DNA from: Panorpa germanica
Lineage: Eukaryota; Arthropoda; Insecta; Mecoptera; Panorpidae
DNA: 64,000 nucleotides
NCBI GenBank assembly: GCA_963678705.1
Contig: OY783217.1
Location: 6,262,001-6,326,000 of the forward strand
Reading direction: 5' to 3'
The notes beneath the pieces were generated by a model. It worked only from the letters and a program-made list of their open reading frames with translations. It was not told the DNA's origin and did no database searches. The position numbers and the translations under genes are program-made. Numbering within the stretch: the first letter of the stretch is position 1; each line of letters begins with the position of its first letter. Below, piece after piece: positions 1 to 14,108 of this stretch.

Positions 1-876
1 ACAAGAAATTATTCTGGATGTAAATTTGTTTTCCTTGGGAACGCTTATCTCGCCAATAATTCTTCAGAATGTCTTGACGTAGTGACGTGCCTTGCCTCGT
101 GGCCTTGCCTCCACATTGTTGGTGTTGTTCACTGCTCAGCAAGGCGAGCGTTAACATTGTTGTTATAAATGAAGCTTTGTGTTGACGAAATGAGGGGTGG
201 GGGAGGTTACCAGAGTATTAGAACCATGGGTGTCGAAGCAGGACGGTGGAGAGTAAGGGGGTGCAATAGATGACAACAGTAACAAACATAAATATTACTC
301 AATGCATGTTATTAAATGTGAGACAGCAATTGTGTTTAAAGAGTCAACGTCAAGTAAATAAATGGTGGCAGTAATCGTGCAACTATGCTATGGGAGACCA
401 ACCTTTTGGAATGTTTAAGGAGAGCCGTGTGGATGATTTTCGCCCCTTAAATGTTTTGTCTTTCGTATCGTAATGGTTTAAGACATCTACGCTACTTGAC
501 TACCTTATAGAACGCAATGGTTTTAGAGTTAATTATGAAACAATATTTTTAGCACTTCTCAGCGCTTATAGAGACAGAAAGATAAATGTAAAGCTCTTGA
601 ACAATAGAAAAATATGTCATTTTCTACGTAGAGGAAGATGTTGCATTATTCAAAACTAGGTTGAAAGAAGAACATTCTCAGAGCACATAAAACGCTTTCG
701 AATATTTTTCAAATATTCTATTTTGTACCTTTAATACTTTACTCCTTGATTCTTTCTTACTTTTTTCATATTAGCTATTTTGTAATAACCTTGTCCTCTA
801 ATCCAAAACCTAACTATTCCAAATATAAGCCTGTTGCAGTGGAGCAAATAAAATAAACAACTCTAAACCCAAGTAG
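1..876. other. Non-coding, first 500 bp relatively GC-rich
   Basis: No gene is supported. The first ~500 bp are clearly less AT-rich than what follows and contain two TGACGT half-sites (75-80, 83-88), a repeated GCCTTGCCTC-type motif and a G-rich patch near 190-265. This could be the edge of a regulatory region or of a transposon whose other part lies outside the window; I cannot tell which. Confidence 0.3.
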
Positions 877-1010
877 TGCAAGGTTCACACATCTTACAGA
901 TGTTAACTTGCCACAAGCTTATTCCGAGGCTCTTCATCTACTATACACATAGAAATTGTCCTGCAGAGCAAGGTTCACATTTCTTAGTTTGTCACAAGCT
1001 AATTCTATGT
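877..1010 (+). repeat. Diverged tandem duplication, period about 90 bp
   Basis: GCAAGGTTCACA at 878 recurs at 968. In both copies it is followed by a CTTA segment and then by a block reading GCCACAAGCTTATTC in the first copy and GTCACAAGCTAATTC in the second. The second copy has a few bases deleted. No coding potential or known family is seen. Confidence 0.6.
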
Positions 1011-4000
1011 TTATTTTTCTACCTGGTAAGTAGATTAATATTTTAATATAATAAATACAAGGGGTTAGTCATCCCTGATACATGGTGCTATGCTATATAA
1101 GCTCTAAGCTAAATGAAACGGAGTTTGCAAGGTTATGTTTTAACCACAAAATGACGGAAAACAACAATACTGTGTTTTACTTAAAATAAAAGAGTTTTAT
1201 TAAATTTGCTCTTGTATTTTATTAGCTTTAAATTAATAATTCATTGAAATTAATAAACTTTTAGCAGTTAGCAGTAATTAAAATAAATAATTAAGATTTT
1301 ATTACTGACTGCATAAAAAAATACTTTAAGTTAATAAATTCTAAGTAGAAATACTGTATTCTTACTTCATTATAATAGCGCAGGTATGTACAGGACCAAT
1401 ATTTAATACCCCAATTAGTAACGTAATGTTTTCTTTATTTTGATATATAGTATAAGTATTTCATACGATAATTTTTAATTGTAAGTAACTTTAGATATAT
1501 GAGAGTATTTTCTTTTTTGGAAATATTGTTGAATACGCTAAAGATAAAAATAAATTTAAGAAAAAAACACAAAACTATATATCGACACATTATTTCTGTT
1601 ATATGCGTAACGTTAAACTATATTCGTATCAACAAAAAAGTCTTATATAACACCAATAGATATAAAATATTGTAATTTTCTATATTATAATAATGTTACC
1701 GCATAATAATTCGATATATCAATCAAAATCAGATTAAAGTATAAAAATATTTCACGTAATGTGATTTATATAACAAATGCCATATTATTGTGCTAGAAAT
1801 TGTGTTCGCATAAATAAACCTGTGAAAAATAACAGTTTATTGCTAAAAACATATATACTTGACGATATATATATATATATAACTTTCATTTTTCGTTAAT
1901 TATAACAGAGTATTAAATATTTAATTCATGTTAATAATATACTTGATATTAATTAAAATTGTAAAATTTAGTGATCTTGTTTAACATTGTATTTTGTGCA
2001 AAACAAAAATCTGCCAAATCGTAATTTTCTAAAAGTTTTTCAAGCGGCGTTGACATTTTATTTAAAAGTTTGAAACAATAGAATGAATAACTAATATAGT
2101 TTCTAAAATATGTATGTTGACCTTTACATAAAGAAAAACAATTTTCCTGGCGCATTTCTTACTGTATAAATGAGTTTTCCAGTTGATTTTCTGAACCCAA
2201 AACCATTTCTTTAGGCATTTTGCCAAGCTTGAGTATCCAATAGGTATAAATGACATTTAGAAATATGCCTTAACGAAAAGGAAATATTACTTCAGCGTGT
2301 AGGGCATCTAGATACATATGTATTCCTTTATAAGGTATAGTATAGGATAGCTGGAGACGATTTTCTTTTAAACTTCTTCTACGTATTTATGACTTCTGAG
2401 AGTTCTATATTATTTCCACAATATCTCCAACAACTTTTTATAAAGTGTTACCCTATTTTCATTCTTTATATTTTTGAAAATTATTGGAAATTGTAATAAC
2501 CGTATATACCACTCGTGCCTTCTAAATTTACGACTTTTTTCTGTATTGGAATAGTGAAACTACATTGAATATTTCTTTTACGTATATATTTTTTATTAAA
2601 AATACGAAATATGAGATTATTTAAAAAATTTATAACTTCGAAAATTAAAGAACACTTTCCGTAAAACTTCCAAAACTTTAACTTTAACAGTTTCATTAAT
2701 ATTATTAAATTATACATAATATTTATGGTGTCAATACACCTATGTTATTGCAATTAGTATCATAAAATGATCATTGTTCGAATTAATAGAATTATAAAAA
2801 TTCCTTTTATTGGATTAAAAATCCTTATTGCATTGCATTTATTTTTATTGTATAAGTTCCATAGGGTCAGAATTGCAGGAAATTTGTATGAGGTAATTTA
2901 TGGATGGCCCATAGAATGTTTAATATTTTTTTAACAATTTTTTAAGTAAAAGGTTTTATATTTAATATACAGGGTGTTTGGTAGAAGGTGCAAGCCTTAA
3001 CGGGATGATAGTTGAGACCATTTAGAACATTTTGAGCCATACATGTCTTAGGCGAAGTCTGACTATAGTGCGGATTACTGAACGTTGCAACGGTTATAAG
3101 CTAAATAATAAACGGATGGACAGATTTGAAAAAAATAATATTTTTGCCGCGAAAAAAGAAATAATATTCTATTTTATTTATTGTTCTAAATGCCATAAAC
3201 TATATTATATTAAACTATATATTTTTAAAAGTTTTTAAGACTTCAAAAGCGTCTAGTATTTTTTTTAATTAAGACAGATGCTTGATACTTGGTTCATTAG
3301 TTTAGGACCTGTATATAACTGTTTTAATAGGGTACTACTACTATAATTTACATAGTAAAATGTAACAACCTGTTGAATGAAATTTTTACTCTTGAATGCT
3401 TTCGCAATGGAAATTCAGTCTACATTAACTACTGTAAGTCGATGTAAGTTATTTCTGTAGGTATTCTAATTTAAATACAAACTAAACAAAACAAACTAAC
3501 TACAATATATTCCACATCACTTACATTAACTAAACTAATACTAAGTTTTAATAAGTTATAAACTATTCTGCACACGTATTTCAATACAAAATATAATATC
3601 GTGTTCACAAACGCGAGAATAACTGAACGTGGATAAAACCGAACGTTGAAACGTGAAGAAAAAGTAATGCGATAATACCAATCTAAACGTCAAATTAAAA
3701 TGCAATTCGGAACCACAACAGTACTGTGTACAGTAGAACGCTAAAACAACAGTCGATTTAAAGGGGGATGATGTGGCGACGAGAAGGGTGTCTAGGGGGA
3801 GGGGGTGTGGTTGAATATAGCTCGCGAAGTCTAGAATAAAATTACAAAATCAACATTAAAGAAAAATAAAAATAAAGCATTGACAGACTGCTAAAAGGAG
3901 GGGCTGAATCGGTGAAGACTGACTTCGTAATTTAGCATCTTAATGTAACTGCGTCTTAATGTTAACGTGGGAGCTGAGCTGTAATTGCTCGCGCAGTACC

Positions 4001-6374
4001 TTTAATTTATGCAGCTCTGTTAAAAGACGTTATGTTATTTTTAGATACAGTTTGCATATTATAATTCGCGCCAGAAACTTAATCATTTGGAAAATAGAGT
4101 GGAATATGGTAGTAATGGTTTGTCGAGAGGATAAAAGGAAGGCTAGAGGTGAGGGCGGTAGTACAGACAAGAAGGAAAGAGTAGGAGGAAGCAGTGAGAA
4201 TGAAGGAGAAGTAAGGAACATGAAGAGAGAGGGTGAAGAGGCTTTAGTTTTAAGTTTAAATTTATATAAAAATGAAATGTATTTGGAAATATAATACTGT
4301 AGATTGTAAAACCGAAAGGTACACAATTAATATAATAAATACAACTTAATAATTTCTCATTAAAATAAGTTTTATAAGTAGGTTTAAAATACGACCGAGA
4401 TTGTCTCGGTTTAACGTGCTCGGTCCCGGTGACTATCGACAAGTTGAAACGAGAAGTACCAATGTTTTACGAGATATAAATTATATCTAGGCAGTATTAA
4501 CTTTCAGACTACTTGCAGTTACCATTTATTTTAGCTTCCACGCGAAATTAATTGCATTTAGTCACTGTTACTACCAGTCTATCTAAAATACCGTTTCTTT
4601 AGCACACACGCAAAATTAATTGTATCCAGTTATAATAAAACTGAGTTTCTATAATGCCTGAGCCCTCGGTACGCTTCTGTATATATAACTATATTTGGTG
4701 GGTACATGTTATAAATATGTAGGTACATATTTTACGTTTAATAACATTTAGAAAATTCAGTTTGTTTCATGGAAAATATACCCGTAAAATAAATATAATC
4801 ATGCGTCACGTCGGTGCAAAAACAAGCTCAAATCATAAACATCAAATGCAATTTTCCATTCGCGAGACGAAGAATTCAACTCCAATATTTCTGCAGGCTG
4901 CATGTTGCCTATTCGATAACGAATACAAGTGTGTTTCAATAGTTCAACACGAATACTTTTTATTTCATTTTAAATCTATTTCCATAAACTTGCACAGTAC
5001 ATGGAAAGTGTATTGGAAAATGTACTTTTCAATCGCCTTTAAAATATATACAATTTATTTAAATTGGTCATTCAAATTGAATATTTTATATTTAGATAGT
5101 TTTCTTGGAAAACTGTGACAATTTTATTGAAATTGTTAGCACTAGTTTGAACTGATTTTTTAATTCTTTATATGCAAGTAACTAACTTGTATTCAATTTA
5201 AAATTTTATTAATATATAGATCGCAAGCGTTGTTGCTTTGTTGTTGTTTAAACTATAAGTACGTTATTTTATCAAAACAACAATGAAAGAACGTGCTAAA
5301 GATAGCACTACTAACGCCAAACAACATAGTGTAAAAAATTATAAGTTTGTAACAAGAAAAGTAAATAAATAATAAAATATATTAAACAATTATGATATGA
5401 TTTAATAAACATTCTACTTGTGTTGATTATAACTAATTTTATTTTCAGGAAATAATTTATTGTACTTAAAAATCGTTCGGGTAGAATGTTGTTTCATTTT
5501 ATAAACAATATAGATTGACCGTTTCGGACTCGGAAAATTGTAACTAAGTTCAAATCATTTAAATCTGGATCAATGAGAATATACATTATACGATGTAGTT
5601 TTACTTTTGATTCTAAAAAAAAAACTAATAAAAAAAGTTGAAAAATAAGTGATATTTCTTGCACATCAATGTAACATAAAAAAAATGATTGACTGTGTCG
5701 TTATATAATAAAGACATCGTAAAATTGAACATTGATAGTGTTTGTTGTTACTTATAACGCAAAAGAACTATTGAACCATATTGTAACACATATTATTTAT
5801 TTTTATTAAATATTTTTTTAACAATATATTAATAAAACTACTATTTTCCATTAAAAATTTACTTTTCAGTGACCCATATAACGAAAATAATATCTTTGGA
5901 AGTCGTTAAAATGGCAATAAACATTAATTATTCGTTTTTTACACTCACTGAATACTAAATAATAAAAACCTTTTTTTTAATGTAATAAATAGTAATTATT
6001 AATTAACTTAAATAAAAAAACTAAATTAACTTAAATTAAAAAAATATACGAGGTTATGGGTTCTATAAAATACGCTTAATTCACAAAAAAAAAAAAACTT
6101 TACGTATTCATAGCACTTCTACAGATATTACTAGAAAAAAGGTCGCTAGTAAGGTATCAATGACGTAACCATAAAACATCCAAAAACTAACTTCCAAACA
6201 ATCTGATCCCTTGACCCGAGGAGCTGCTACCTTTTAGTTGCGGGGGTGTGAAGTTATCTCATATATCAATAATCCGTCACACGGACAGTGGTGTAGTTTG
6301 TGAACGTTGGTATATACACACACACATACACACCTGTAATAATATACGAATGATATCTAAACGGTGAGTTACTA
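1011..6374. other. AT-rich non-coding stretch
   Basis: No supported gene. CAGGGTGTTTGG near 2971 resembles the ends of some arthropod DNA transposons, but no partner end was found. A strongly purine-rich strand spans about 4100-4245 and opens a lysine/glutamate-rich frame that is low-complexity, not a gene. Near 6285, a fragment reading CAGTGGTGTAGTTT resembles the reverse strand of the SINE body just downstream. Confidence 0.5.
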
Positions 6375-6625
6375 TTTTTTAAATGTATTTAACGTCCTAT
6401 CACCGACGACTTACTACTATGTTGGCTGATTTTTTTGGAGTTGTGGTTTCATATATGTGAACTACACCGCTGCCTAATAAGTTTGTGATTATGTATGTAC
6501 ATAATAAATTTAAGTTGATAAGAACCAAATCTAGAAAATATAACACTGGTTTGGAGTTAGAAACTGAAGACACAACAGTCTAACGTTAAGCATCAATGCT
6601 GTTACCACCTATATCGTCATAGGTT
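6375..6625 (-). mobile_element. SINE copy A (tRNA-related family)
   Basis: The element runs on the minus strand: its head is near 6620 and its tail is the TATTTAACGTC segment near 6380. It shares three blocks with the copies at 20664-21130 and 30990-31240: the GTCCTATCACCGACGAC tail block (variant of the CGGCCTATTTCCGATG block), the GTGAACTACACC body block, and the GACACARCAGTCTA block near the head. On the minus strand the head contains a TAGGTGGTAAC segment followed about 40 bases later by the degenerate B-box region. The element has no ORF. Confidence 0.6.
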
Positions 6626-8170
6626 GGTTAAAAATTAAAAACTGCAATCTTAAAACTAAAGGCTTAAAAGATTTTAAGATATTTGGTATTTAATTAATGA
6701 ATTGTAAAAAATGATGTTCTATTTTAAATAACAAAATGTAACATTGTAGTCTAATTTCCAAAGTCACACACCTAAATCGTTTTAGAAAAGCTGATATTTT
6801 GAGAATAAATAATTAAGAATAAATTACTTGCTTCCTTCCCCTCCGTGAAAGTATGATGGCTGGTTAAGTTATATTTCTTTAGTTGGTTACACTGACCAGA
6901 GATATTACAACTGCATTCTGGTCAGATGAGTTAACGGTATATGTTAGTTATAGCTACTTTCATTATAGTGTGTGCCAACACACAGAATTCACTGTGCATA
7001 ATGTTAAGTTATTATAAAATTAGATAAAAACGAATTTATATTTTAAATAATAAACTTTAAATATCGTTTAGTTGATTTCAGGTAAGATAGTATGATTTAA
7101 GTTAAACAGTGTAATTATTATAATGTGTATGTAAATTACTAAAATAAAAGTCTTTGATTTTAGAGCAACACATAAGTGTGATTAAAAATTTACAATTCCT
7201 AAAATGTCTTATATATGTTTTACAGAGTATTATTAAAAACTATTGCCAGACCTCTCCTGTGAGCCCTAAATTACACTAAACGCTTTAAAATTCGCGTAGA
7301 AGGATCCCGCTTTCAAGCTAGTAAGTTAGTGTACGTTCTTAACTACATATTACACTATTTCTAGTTAAAATATCAGCTTTGCTAAAACAACGTAGGTCTG
7401 GGGGTCTGTGATATCACTATTCTAGGTAATTTCATTAATGCTATCAATAAACCTTATTTTAAACGAACAACAACTAATTAAAGCGAATTAACAACAACAA
7501 CGGTTTTTAAAACGATGTACAACCAGTACAACTATGTCACATAAATTTAACAATGTATAAATTGTAAAAGTTAGGGTTCGTATGCAATAGTAAGAAGGGT
7601 ATCGTAGTAGTAGTGTCACAGGCGCTTAAAGCTACCGTTAGGGCTTAAAGCTTAGAGCTTAGCTCATATGTAGCGTGAAGAAAATCAGCGCGATAAGAAG
7701 TTTTAGAGGTTCTGCAAAACTTCTATCGGTTTTAACCGTTTTACGTTTTACGAATGGAGACTATGATGTATGTATACACTAAAGGAATTTGTGGAAAGAA
7801 GAAATAAGATGGAAAAAGGGGGTAATAGAGGGGATAGAGAAAATGTGAGAGTGTTATCTAGAAGAAGCAAGGTCAGATATATCAAGTGGTAAATCTTCGA
7901 GAAGAATTTCCTTTTAAATTCTAGGTAAAAGTTGAAAACGATTATATTATTATTTTAGTTTCAGATAAAGAAAACTTGTCAGAGCTTGTATATACTTGTA
8001 TGTATGAGTGTATGTTCGTGTCGTGGGGAAATTTTGTTGGAAACAAATTGTGTGTGAAAATTCAAGCTGTTCTGCATTTTGGATTCAAAATAAATCTATC
8101 AGCTTCCTTTTTCTACAGAACTTCCTTTGCGTCAACGTTTTTTCATGAAATTTATAATCAATCTTTGTAA

Positions 8171-8174
<4 letters not shown>
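6626..8174. other. AT-rich non-coding stretch
   Basis: I see no gene, RNA gene or complete transposon. A purine-rich strand runs from about 7790 to 7870. Short open frames are chance. Confidence 0.5.

Positions 8175-8221
<47 letters not shown>
8175..8221. repeat. (TA)n microsatellite
   Basis: An uninterrupted TA dinucleotide run of about 23 units. Confidence 0.95.
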
Positions 8222-8227
<6 letters not shown>

Positions 8228-9602
8228 CAACCACACAACAAAACTTCAAGGACTTTTCGTAAACATTAGCCACATATAAAACCATTTTCGATGATATCTT
8301 GTTTCAAAGTCTCGTTTTATTATCTAAATGTACTACACGAGAAATCAATAGGTGAAACCCATTATGGCTTATATTGCCAATGTTATAAAATTGATGCCAA
8401 AATGCGAGTACTATATATAGTAAAGATAATTTTTCTTTTTAGTTAACGAAACGAATAAGAAAATATATAAAGTTTTTCTTATGTAAGGTCGTTAAATCAA
8501 GAAATTCGTTGACTATAAGAACAATCTGGCGCACCATAAATATTTTATTTGATTACTAATGCGACATGTAGCAACCAAGAGTTGTTAGAAAAAATTATAC
8601 AGAACATCTTCACTGGTGTAAAATGTCACTTAACACATCAACATCCTTTGTAGCTCGTACGAATTCATTCAATCAGTGTTTAGTGAATAAATTAAGTAAT
8701 AACTTATATTAATTCATTCCATTTGGGATTGGGTTCACAAAAAAAAACAATAGGTTTTTTTTGTTTCATATACCATGTACAATAATGCAAATGCATATAA
8801 TATGTTCATTCTAGATTACAAAGGATTTTGATTTTTACCGCGCCAGAGTCTGTACATATTGCCAAACTAGAATGATAATAAAAGAAGTCTAACACCTTGT
8901 AAAGATTTAAAAGTTTAGTCGAGATAAATGAATGTCACATGTTGCAGTTCCACTAGTCAGTAGCGAAAATAATGTTATTAATATCTCTGCAAATTTCCAT
9001 TTACAAAATACTTTTTTATATGTATAGACAATATCATAAAAATCAAATTGAAAACTACGAAACTTTGTCTGCAAGTTGCAGAGCAATTGAAGATGGCGCC
9101 AGTGTACCCTATTGTTAGCTACAAGTACAGAAAATGTAGCTGCACTGCAAGTATTTGTCTGTAACACGTGCGTTTAATGCAGAATAATAACCCCTGGTTC
9201 GCAGTCAGCACTTCGTACTCCCACTTCCTTCGTCTCTTCCCATTACGTACATTCCGCGTCCAGATATTGTATGACCCACTTTTTTAATGAGATTTTTGCG
9301 GTATGCCTCGCTATGAATTCGAAATAAAAAAAATCTTATTCTTTTATGAACTTTCTGAGATGTGAAAATATAATAGCTAAGTATTGATTTTGCGGTAGTA
9401 AGTTTGTTAAAAATCAAAAACAGAAATGATTGATTGTTTATATGTTAACCGTTAATTTTATGGAAATTCAAGTTTTTGTTTTTCAATTATGCAAGTTATG
9501 TTTTGACCTATAGGTCAAACTTTTACAAATTTTTACAAATATAAATGTTCAGATCTATAGAACAAAATCAAAAATATAATAAATTGTTCATAGCAAAAAG
9601 AA
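8222..9602. other. AT-rich non-coding stretch
   Basis: No supported gene. The segment 8940-9250 is somewhat less AT-rich and contains GATGGCGCCAGTG near 9092, a motif type often seen in arthropod repeats, but nothing identifiable surrounds it. Confidence 0.4.
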
Positions 9603-10080
9603 TGGAGTGAAGAAAGTGATAACAAATTAAGGGAAGTAAAGCCATTAATTTGCAAACAAGAATTACCAGATGGAATAAATAGAAGGCTGGAAGTAGTAAT
9701 ATGTAGAATCATGATACGCCATACAAATCATACTCATACTTACTTATTTAAAAAAGAACCACAACCAATATGTGAACAATGCCATAACCTACTAACGGTA
9801 AAGCATATTATTTTCCATTGCTCAAAATACTCGTCGATCAGATAAGAATATAATATACCTCAAGAATATAGGCTGATATATAAAACAAAGAAAATTTGAA
9901 AAACCTTATTGAGTTTATAAACAAAACAAACTAAATTTCTTTATTTTAAATATATTTATAAATTGTAAATTATAAATTACGAATTATGTATTATAAATAA
10001 TTGTATATGTGCTAATATAAGTGCTAAAAACTTCTAAAAGTTGATGCACAAATAAAATAAATATTAAAAGAAAAAAAAAT
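9603..10080 (+). mobile_element. Jockey-like LINE, 3' end with ORF2 C-terminus and 3' UTR
   Basis: A reading frame from 9603 to the TAA at 9843-9845 gives an 80-residue tail typical of Jockey-clade LINE ORF2. A WSEE..DNKLREVKP segment is followed by a VICRI..RHTNHTHTYL segment, then a zinc-knuckle-like CEQCHNLLTVKHIIFHC (C-x2-C, H, C spacing), then SKYSS. In the family this region follows the reverse transcriptase. The ~230-bp 3' UTR ends in AATAAA-rich sequence and an A run near 10080. The reverse transcriptase itself is missing, as expected of a 5'-truncated copy. A second copy of the family is at 59030-59303. Confidence 0.8.
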
Positions 10081-13000
10081 ATATAAATGTTATTAAGTTA
10101 TTTATGCATTTGAATGTAATAACCGTTACTATGATTTACCTGCGTAATAGCTACTTGAATACATGAAGTCAAAAGATCTTTAAGATCGAACATCGTGTTC
10201 TACATGTTATTTAGATGTATATATAGTTCAATTCACTACGACTTAAGAGAATGTACTGACGATCTTTATTCAACAGAGTAAGACATCAATTAGATTAAGC
10301 AGGAGCTAAGCTTCATTGCTCCTTTGTGGCATTATACCATAAGATCATCTTTACCTAGAGTCGATTACGTTTTGATATAATTCAGCACTATATATGCATT
10401 GCTCAAAGCAAAGAAGAGCTTATATATGTATACTATGTTAATAATAATAACTTTGATATCTACATGATCCAAAACAGATTAGACGCTCAGTGAAATAAAA
10501 AGTAAAAGTTTCTTTGTCGTTTCCTTAAGATAAAAGTTTTAATTGAATCGTATTTATTTTAATGTATGGTAATACACTTTAAGACAAATACAAAAAAAGT
10601 TGTAGACGTTAAAAAGTTAGAGAAATATATAATCTACCAATGAAAAAGTTTGACTGTGCACGGAATTTTTAAATTCAAAATCAAAATTGAGAGTGCGACT
10701 GGAATGTCCTCTCAATGTCAAACTTGTGTACCGTAGGGTGTATTGGAGTTGTTTTGCACTAATATAATTAATCATGAGAGCAAATTTTTACTTTAATTTT
10801 TATCGATACATCACTGTTATGGAAAAAACTATTGCATTCCGTTCTATATTCCTTGCAGTCTGAGACTTACTTCTATATGGTAGGGTATATAAACCATATG
10901 TAGGTTTTGAGACAACTTTAGGGTGTCAATATACAAGTATTTACAGACTTACAGCTGGGTATCTCGAATTCCGAGATTCTTACCTAATTTAAGCTTAAAT
11001 GAGTGGACCATTATGATAATATTGGCTTATTGTTTAAAAATATTCAAAAGAATTTATTTAAGAAATGATTTGCATATTTGTTATTGTTATTATTTTGAAT
11101 GATAGTTATAATTTACGAGCTGTTGCTATTTCATAAGTATAAACTATACATAATATTTTAGTTTTAGAAGTTATAAAATATAATAAGTGTCCCTAATAAA
11201 TTCTCAAGTTGACTATAATGAAAATAAGTGAAATAAGCATAAAATAAATTTCTTTAAATATTCTATTTATTTTAATTTAAAAGACAACATTTTTAATCAA
11301 GTACTTCAAAGTAATCTTTATGGTAATACAATAATGTGATAATGATGATTAAATACCAAGGATGCTGCAAAATGAAATGGTTCTGAATAGAATTAGGTAG
11401 AATATAAGATGCTGTAAGATGGTGTAAGATGCTGTAATATTAAAACGAGAAATATGCTAATAGTAATAAGAAGTTATCGTTAGCATTTCTAACCTTAAAT
11501 TCGAATATTTCCTGTTTGATAACGATTATGTACTATACATACATACATACACACACACAAACACATATATATATATATGAAAAGAAAGTATATTTCTTTA
11601 ATTTGTATAGAGTTAGTTCATGTGTCGATAGGAGAGTCACCATATACTCATGGACTCCATAGATGACGCTGCGTGGAATAACGGCCAACACAGTTGATAT
11701 TTAAAGGTGACAGAATTCACAATGCATAATTGCAGAGAAAAAAAATAACAATTTAAATAACAGACTTCAAATATCGTATATATATATATATACATATATA
11801 TATTTTTATACATGACATTTTTCGTACTATCAAATACATAGGCACTACTACTTCCTTACACAGATATGGAAATTGAAATATCTATAAGTAGAATATACGA
11901 TTATAGTTATTAGGATAAGGCGATACAAGTCCTGAATTGAAAGGATTACGCGCAGAATTCAAGGAAGTCTTCAGCATATAAATGTACCAGTAAATCTAGG
12001 TAAAAGGGTTTGATCCTAAAATCCTTCGTTATGGTTAATATATACTTCAACTCTGAATATCAAAGTTACTTAATCATAAGATTGGATTATGTTTAAGATA
12101 GATACATATATAGAAAAAAATCTCTTCAAAAAAAATTATGTCCATTTATATAAAGTTCTGAAAACCGTCGAAATATTTATCGTTTAAATATGTATGATGT
12201 GGTAGTAGTAAGGTTGCCAATAGTTCTTTTTATCTTTACTACGACTTCAATAGCTAAGGCTATATCTCGTATTAATTGTAATATAAAATTTTGCGTGTTG
12301 TAGATTTGTTTATTATTTAGTTGGTATATTTGCTTACTTTTAATTTGTTTTATCAGTTAGTGACTAAATGCTTTGCTAGTTATTGAATAAATTTATTTCA
12401 TCTTCGGGAATCGAACTGAATCCAGGCATAGATGAGCCCACAATCATTCTTTGAAACATTTTCTATTTTGATTCAATTTTATATCGGTCTATTTCCGATA
12501 TTCTTATTAGCGAATATTCACACTTTCTTTAATACTCTCACTCGTAATAGATTATGCGAATTTCTTGCGAATGTATTTGGTGAAAATAATTTATAAAATA
12601 ACAAAGCAACTGATTCGGTTTACAATATTTTTATTTTAGTTACTACTTGAACTTGCAATATAAAATAACAATTATATAATATTGATAATAAACTTTCAAC
12701 TTTTTAAACACACAATGGAGCTAAGTAAATTACCAAATTTTTAATTACACTAAACTACTTTAAATGATATCTTTACTGAGAGCACAAATCATAGGATTTA
12801 TATTATATTATCAAGTAACATTTAGTTATTAAATTGGAGTAAGGGAATATTAAACTTTAGGAATAAAATTTTTGAATTTAAAAAAAATATGCCAATTATG
12901 CCAAGATTTGGTACCATATTTAAAAAGCCGAAATTCGCATTCGCGAATGTTACAGCTGAAACTTAGATAAAAACGTATACGTACTTGCTAGCTTAAAAAC

Positions 13001-13737
13001 AAGGCAGGTGCTTATATATGTTTATATATTGTTTAAGGTAGTTGTATCGTGGAATGACTTTTCAAAGGATTTTAATAAAACTTCATTTAATTGCTCTTTA
13101 ATTAATTATAAGACATATTGACCTCAGGTCGATTAAAATTTACCACTCCATTATTGAGAAAAACGATATTAAAGTTTTGTTATTTTAACACAGGCTCTTA
13201 TGGGAAATAGTAATTTCAATGTTATTTTTATCGAATAAAATAAAAACGATTCAAAGGAATTCAATAAAAATTTAATATATTATAGAAACAGTAGTTATTA
13301 ATCACATAAAAAAAAATGGAAATTATTGTCCACGCCATTACAGAAATAAAATTTTGTAAACATTGAAAATTTTTATAAAATCAAGAAATGACTGTGTATG
13401 TGTATGTACGTGTATGTACGTGTAGATACTATTTACATGTAGTGAGAACAGTGAGACTGTACTTTCACAAAAGTTTTTAACGAGACTATTTGACACTAAC
13501 GTTTTAGCTACATTATAATTTTAGGTTGCTAAGTTATACTTTTGAGCATGACTATCACGATACAACTACCTTAAAAACAAACATTTACTATTGGCAGCTC
13601 TTAAAAACTGCATTTTTAGTAGCTTTCATTATCTTTAATTTACAACTTAACTTTAGTTTACTACTTAAGGTCTAAACTATCTACAACCGCATCGAGCTAT
13701 ATGTAGGTTGCTTTATATTTTACCTTAGTGTACCTAT
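10081..13737. other. AT-rich non-coding stretch with microsatellites
   Basis: No gene is supported. It holds mixed CATA/CA/TA simple repeats (about 11537-11578), a TA-rich run (about 11777-11803), and TGTA/CGTG-type short repeats near 13394-13425. Near 12405-12425 the minus strand reads GTTCGATTCCCGA, a good B-box-like motif, but no A box is correctly spaced. Confidence 0.5.
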
Positions 13738-13815
13738 ACCTATGAGAATCGGATCCACGTCCTTTGATTACGCGCTAAGTATTTATCCTTTCAGCTACAC
13801 AGATCACCGGCTATA
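13738..13815 (-). other. tRNA-like sequence (SINE head or tRNA pseudogene)
   Basis: On the minus strand, TGTAGCTGAAAGG fits the tRNA A box. About 22 bases later comes an anticodon-arm-like segment (TTAGCGCGTAATCAAAGG), then GTGGATCCGATTCTC, a degenerate B box at near-normal spacing. The acceptor stem does not pair well, so it is not a functional tRNA. It could head a SINE or be a decayed tRNA copy. Confidence 0.45.
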
Positions 13816-13948
13816 TAAGGTATATACTGTTCGGCAAAAGCATCCTTTATGGTGTATGGGTATTGATTTCCACTTAAAACACTCGAAGCCATAAAAATCA
13901 GGAACACCAATCATCAATGTAAATCACGTGAGTAAATAACCGTTATAA

Positions 13949-14108
13949 CAGTGGCGTCTCATTTACAGAGGTGGGGCTATAGCATCAAAAACTTTAAATA
14001 TATTATACATAAAAAAATTATTTCATAAATAAATGTGTATTACAAATTTTAAAATAAGGGGTTGTGTTTCTACAGCCCTTATCAACGAGCCACCTCTGCC
14101 TCTACAAT
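13949..14108. mobile_element. Possible hAT-like element or MITE fragment
   Basis: It begins CAGTGGCGTCTC, the style of many hAT-type ends. AGAGGTGGGGC near 13968 has a partly complementary GCCACCTCT near 14090. A matching outer end and an 8-bp duplication were not found, so limits and class are uncertain. Confidence 0.3.

Noticed and set aside
2971..3110. CAGGGTGTTTGG as a DNA-transposon end
   Set aside because: The motif is suggestive, but neither a matching inverted end nor a target duplication could be found.
3959..4326. Overlapping open frames of 111 and 98 codons on opposite strands
   Set aside because: They come from a purine-rich strand that gives lysine/glutamate on one side and serine/leucine on the other. 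No domain and no reason to prefer either strand.
12400..12450. B-box-like GTTCGATTCCCGA on the minus strand as a tRNA
   Set aside because: There is no A box at the right spacing and no acceptor stem.
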